64,000 nt of DNA from Anodontia alba (lineage: Eukaryota > Mollusca > Bivalvia > Lucinida > Lucinidae): assembly GCA_964016985.1 (NCBI GenBank), contig OZ024825.1:6323056-6387055 (forward strand). The letters are read 5' to 3'. Below are positions 59,976 through 64,000 of the stretch, piece by piece (the stretch's first letter is position 1; every line of letters starts with the position of its first letter). The notes below the pieces were generated by a model that was given only the letters and a program-made list of their open reading frames with translations, was not told the DNA's origin and did no database searches. A program made the position numbers and the translations under genes.

Positions 59976-61325
59976 AGAAAGTAAGAGAAAAGTCCAGGGA
60001 GTGCCACAATCACAAACCGCAGCCCTTCCCAGACCCCAAGAGGAAGAGGAAACCGACAAATCTAAACAAGCACAAACCGAACAAACGTACGAAAAGCACT
60101 AAGATTAGCTCTCTCTTCCCCAAGCGAGGATCTCGCAATACTAAAAGGACTGAAAACACAAGAACAAAATGACACACGGAAAGACATACAACAAATCGCC
60201 TCGTAGAATAAACCACAAAGCAACAAGGAGTAAGACTAACACCGGGACCACCGCCTTAGAACGGTCGGTAGAGCAAAAAAAAGTAAGAGAAAAGTCCAGG
60301 GAGTGCCACAATCACAAACCGCAGCCCTTCCCAGACCCCAAGAAACCACCGGGGGTTTAAAGCACCACCCTGGGTCCCGATGCTACTCTTAATACATAAA
60401 TACACAAAAATTCGGTTCGCATAAAGGCTCCCAACTCAGTCAATGCATCAAAGCGAAAACATAAAAATCAAATTAATCATTATAATAAACAAAGACGAGT
60501 ACTCATGGCTAATTCTACTGTGTGCCAGAATAAATGAAAACCAATAGTTGAACCACGGCGGGCCAAGACAAAGACATATCGCCAAGCCCCAACCCACTGG
60601 TTAAAGTTTTACGAAGAGGCCGTCATTGTTTGAGGCCCGAACAGCCGTCGTGCAATTAAAGAGTGAAGCATAGCCATCAACAATGATTGGGTTGACAACT
60701 AGGCATGCAGTCTGCCGCATAATATCCAGGCTATAGCCAATTCTTTTATAACGGTTAATAAGTTTTCTGAATTGCTCCGAAAAGTTAGATTTAACTACAA
60801 TTTTTCTAAATCTATACACTAAGTCACCGTAAAATTCGGGTTCCGATATACCTTGTTGCAGAAGTGTTTTCAGACTGACGCTATATTTTTCTAACAAGGC
60901 ACTGTGTCTGCGATAAAATTTCGAAAACGCCTTACGAAATTTAAAATATCGATAGCCCTGCCTAAGAAGTTTGGCAGTAAGGGCTTTATTACGGTAGTTA
61001 AAGTCATTACGATTTGAAGAAGCTCTGGCGAATCTCATAAGTTGAGATATGTATACCCCATATGAGGTACGCCGGGGGACATCGCCATCCCGAAAAGGGA
61101 AATTGACTTTATCAAAATCAAAATCGTCCCGTTTATCATAAATGTTGGTGGAAACTGTACCATTAGATATACATAGATTCAAATCCAAAAAAAGGTGCCT
61201 CGGTATCGGAAGAATTTGCTCTATTTAATTGGAGTTCTGTAGGGTATATCCGGTCCACCATTTGGTCAAAGTAAATATTGTCAATATTTAATAAATCGTC
61301 AAGGTAGGTATCTTGAAGTTGAATT
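59976..61325 (-). mobile_element. RT-bearing retroelement, 5' truncated, with duplicated 3' tail
   Basis: On the minus strand this copy holds an RT C-terminal region (61325-60601), then a tail of about 300 bases. A first 3' end is at 60345-60282, carrying an internal deletion. Immediately after it a second 5'-truncated tail (60280-59976) ends at the same sequence. The 3' end is T-rich, not poly(A). It interrupts the repeat array of the 58966-62964 element. Confidence 0.8.
60601..61320 (-). pseudogene. Reverse transcriptase, C-terminal part
   Basis: The frame contains TYLDDLLNIDN (the YxDD catalytic motif), YPTELQLN and SSDTEAPF. After a one-base frameshift in an A/T run at about 61182 come LCISNG, IYDKRDDFDFDKVNFPF, GVYISQLMRFARASS, LLRQGYRYFKFRKAFSKFY, ISEPEFYGDLVYRFRKI and RQTACLVVNP. 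The later blocks recur in many metazoan RT-containing hypothetical proteins that I recognise by pattern but cannot name with certainty (Penelope-like or another RT group). The second copy at 43427-43797 lacks about 215 internal bases. This RT is the likely source of the tail family. Confidence 0.7.
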
Positions 61326-62964
61326 TTCAAGTTATATTGAAATTGGTCCAGTAGTTTCTGAAAAGAAGATTTTTTCAAGTTTTCTATACAGATATACAGG
61401 GAAAATAAGCCCCGCCCCCTAGCAGCCATGTTTTTGACAAATGACGGCTTGAACAATCTTGGTTAAGGGTCACCAAGGAAACATTTCTGCTAAGTTATAC
61501 TGAAATCGGTCCAGTGGGTTTCTGACAAGAAGATTGTTTTCAAGTTTTCTATATAGATATATAGGGAAATAAGCCCCGCCCCCTTGCAGCCATATTTTTG
61601 ACGAATCATGACGGCTTTAACAACCTTGGTAGAGGGTGATCAAAGAAACATTCCTGCCAAGTTATATTGAAATCAGTCCACTGGTTTCTGACAAGAAGAT
61701 CTTTAAATTTTTCTATATAGATATATAGGGAAAATAAGCCCCTACCCCTAGTAGCCATGTTTTTTGAAAAATTACGATTACTTGAACAATCTTGTTAGAG
61801 GGTCACCAAGGAAACATTTTTGCCAAGTTATAATGAAATCGGTCCAGTGGTTTCTGACAAGAAGATTTTTAAAGTTTCCTATACAGATATATAGGGAAAA
61901 AACCCTTCCTCTGGCGGCCATGTTTTTTTGACAAATCCAAATGGCTTGAACAATCTTGGTAGAGGATTACCAAAGGAACATTTCTGCAAATTATATAGCA
62001 ATCGGTCCAGTAGTTTCTCACAAGAAGATTTTTTAAGTTTTCTATATAGATATATACGGACAAAAAGCCCCGCCTCTTGGCGGCTATGTTTTTTGACGAA
62101 ACAAAATGGCTCGAACAATCTTGGTAGAGGATCACCAAAGGAACATTTCTGCAAAATTATATGGAAATCGGTCCAGTTATTTCTGACAAGCAGATTTTTA
62201 AAGTTTTCTATATAGATATATAGGGCAAATAAGCCCTGCTCCCTGGCGGCCATGTTTTTGAAGAATTCAAATGGCTTGAACAATCTTTGTAGAGGGTCAC
62301 CAAAGGAATATTTCGGCAACATCACATGGAAATCGGTCCCGTGGTTTCTGACAAGAAGATTTTTAAAGTTTTCTATATAGATTATATAGTAAAAATAAGC
62401 CCCGCCCCCTGGCAGCCATGTTTTCTGAAAAATCCAAATGGCTTAACAATCTTGGTAGAGGATCAACGAAGGAACATTTCTGCAAAATTATATGGAAATC
62501 GGTCCAGTGGTTTCAGACAAGAAGATTTTTAAAGTTTTCTATATAGATATATAGGGAAAATAAGCTCCACCCCCTAGCGGCCATGCTTTTGACGAATCCA
62601 AATGGCTTGAACAATCTTGGTAGAGGATCACCAAAGGGACATGTTTGCAAAATTATATTGAATTCGGTCCAGTGATTTCGGACTAGAAGATTTTTTAAGT
62701 TTTCGGTTAAAAAAATCTATTTTTAGCTAATGTGACATAGATATGCAATGGACCGGAACCATTTGAACAACTTTGAAAGAGGACCAAGCAAGGATCATTC
62801 CTGTGAAGTTTGGTCAAATTCCAACCAGTGGTTTAGGAGGAGATGTTGTTTAATGATTGTGGACCGACGGACGGACATACGGATGACGAAGACGACGTCG
62901 ACGACGACGGACAGTGAGTGATCACAATAGCTCACCTTGAGCCTTCGGCTCAGGTGAGCTAAAA

Positions 62965-63610
62965 GAAACTATAAAACCATGGAGTAAATCACTTTAACTA
63001 TGTGCAAATTATACACAAGTATTATTTCTGTTTTGCAAGTATGTATTATATGTATTTGAACATAAAAATTCTTACGCAAATGAGCTAACATTACACAAAA
63101 ATCAAAACGCTTACTCAATATAAAAGCAAAATATAATTAGTGCAGTTACCGATTCCCTTACAATACACAAAAGCAAAAGGGAGATATAAAGAAATTCATC
63201 AATATTTAAGCTTTGTAAGTACACTAAGTAGGTGACTTTGATATTTATATGTAGAAATTGCTATGTTTATGCCGCGCTAAAGCCACAGCTCAAGTGGTCT
63301 TCATTTAGCATAGCAAATCTCATAGAAACATATATGAAGATAAAAGGTATGCTAAATGATTAAAATAGTCTATAATATACTACATGGATTGGTTGACAAA
63401 TTGCAACAGTCTGAAAGTATTGCAGATGTTTATGCTAATGATTACACAGCTCTCGTTAAGTGCGTGTGCGTCGCCCCATATTTCGTTACGGGTCTAATTT
63501 ATCGTCATTATGATTTAGGACTATTGTGTTCATATAGTATTTGTGAAAATAGAATTCCGCTCAAAGCTACTGAGTTTGGGGCATAAAGGATACTGTATTA
63601 TTTTCATTAT
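62965..63610. other. No feature recognised
   Basis: AT-rich sequence upstream of the known exons. A frame at 63356-63586 has no recognisable domain and no splice context that would link it to the gene. A TTAA-ended foldback follows at 63625-63750. Confidence 0.45.
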
Positions 63611-64000
63611 TCCTCATGAACAGACTCAGACATTTCAGAGAAAATAAGACGACATTTCTTGTTAGCTGTCTGCTAGCCTTATTTTCTCTGAAAAATAAAA
63701 TCAATTTTAGAAGACCATCCATTGCAATTTTTTTAAATGCTTTAAGGGTTGCCCAAACTATTGTCCAAATATTGATAATTGGCCTACCTTGCCTTAAGAC
63801 CACAAATAGAATAGAATACATGGCCATAGATAAACAAAATTAATTTCAGAGTTATCATGTATGCATCACTCAGGACCCTTGCCTTTAACCTTTGAGGGTC
63901 CAGATCAAGGTTTAGGGGTAAAACCTGACAAAATGTAAGTCAGGGGAAGCCCTGTTTCCTGTTCACGTTCGACAGTTATCGCTTAGCACTCTGGGTACAA

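Larger units (their letters stand above)
58966..62964 (+). mobile_element. Composite element with GCTCACC-type ends and internal tandem repeats
   Basis: The 5' end reads ACAAGAGGACCATGATGG, then ATCGCTAACCTGAG. The 3' end is GCTCACCTTGAGCC-TTC-GGCTCAGGTGAGC followed by TAAAA, a strong hairpin close to the terminus. Inside are about 16 units of 165-170 bp (GAACAATCTTGGTAGAGGGT, GAAATCGGTCCAGTGG, AAGCCCCGCCCCCTAG) and an ACGGACGGAC-rich segment at 62860-62910. The RT element at 59976-61325 interrupts the array. Terminal hairpin plus internal tandem repeats recall non-autonomous Helentron-like elements (inference). Confidence 0.7.

Noticed and set aside
63356..63586. 76-codon plus-strand frame near the right edge
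   Set aside because: No domain, no clear splice signals and wrong strand for the gene; it may be chance in AT-rich DNA.
57160..64000. Search for the HExxH exon upstream of exon 1
   Set aside because: No minus-strand stretch with HExxH and a phase-2 donor could be recognised; it is presumed to lie outside the window.

Overview
This window looks like nuclear DNA from a bivalve mollusc. The coding exons are small and lie far apart with GT-AG introns. Between them are many short palindromic DNA elements, microsatellites, LTR and non-LTR retroelements, a mariner copy, and a composite element with GCTCACCTGAG-type ends of a kind I associate with bivalve genomes. The style resembles Dreissena (zebra/quagga mussel), but I cannot prove the species from sequence alone. 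There is no prokaryotic-type operon, rRNA or CRISPR.

The only host gene I can support runs on the minus strand and spans nearly the whole window (about 57160 down to 15424). Nine exons join in compatible splice phase into one reading frame of about 463 codons ending in a stop. In order they encode: the end of a reprolysin (M12B) zinc-protease domain with the third zinc histidine and Met-turn; an ADAMTS/MIG-17-type cysteine-rich domain on three exons; a six-cysteine ShKT-like module; a group-A SRCR domain on two exons; a second ShKT-like module; and a Thr/Pro-rich mucin-like tail. The pro-domain and the start of the catalytic domain lie beyond the right edge. This gene is the most interesting content of the window.

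The introns are filled with mobile DNA. The SRCR intron (25.3-33.3 kb) holds a Ty3/gypsy-type element with LTRs, a 5-bp target duplication and a decayed gag-pol. The next intron (19.4-25.1 kb) holds an APE-endonuclease LINE bracketed by 134-bp direct repeats. The last intron holds a minisatellite of 63-bp units. A mariner (35.2-37.1 kb) is split by a retroelement tail. An RT-bearing retroelement near 60-61 kb has many 5'-truncated copies that share one 3' end.

Region by region: 1-15 kb, MITEs, foldbacks, about 140-bp array units and a LINE 3' part; 15.4-25 kb, terminal exons, minisatellite and LINE; 25-33.5 kb, SRCR exons around the gypsy element; 35-37 kb, mariner; 39.5-42.1 kb, ShKT and cysteine-rich exons; 42.8-47.5 kb, retroelement copies and a tandem array of about 0.5-kb units; 48.8-57.2 kb, protease exons among MITEs and a SINE; 58.5-63 kb, a composite element with about 167-bp internal repeats. 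Element boundaries were read by eye and most are good to a few bases; copies marked as fragments are approximate.
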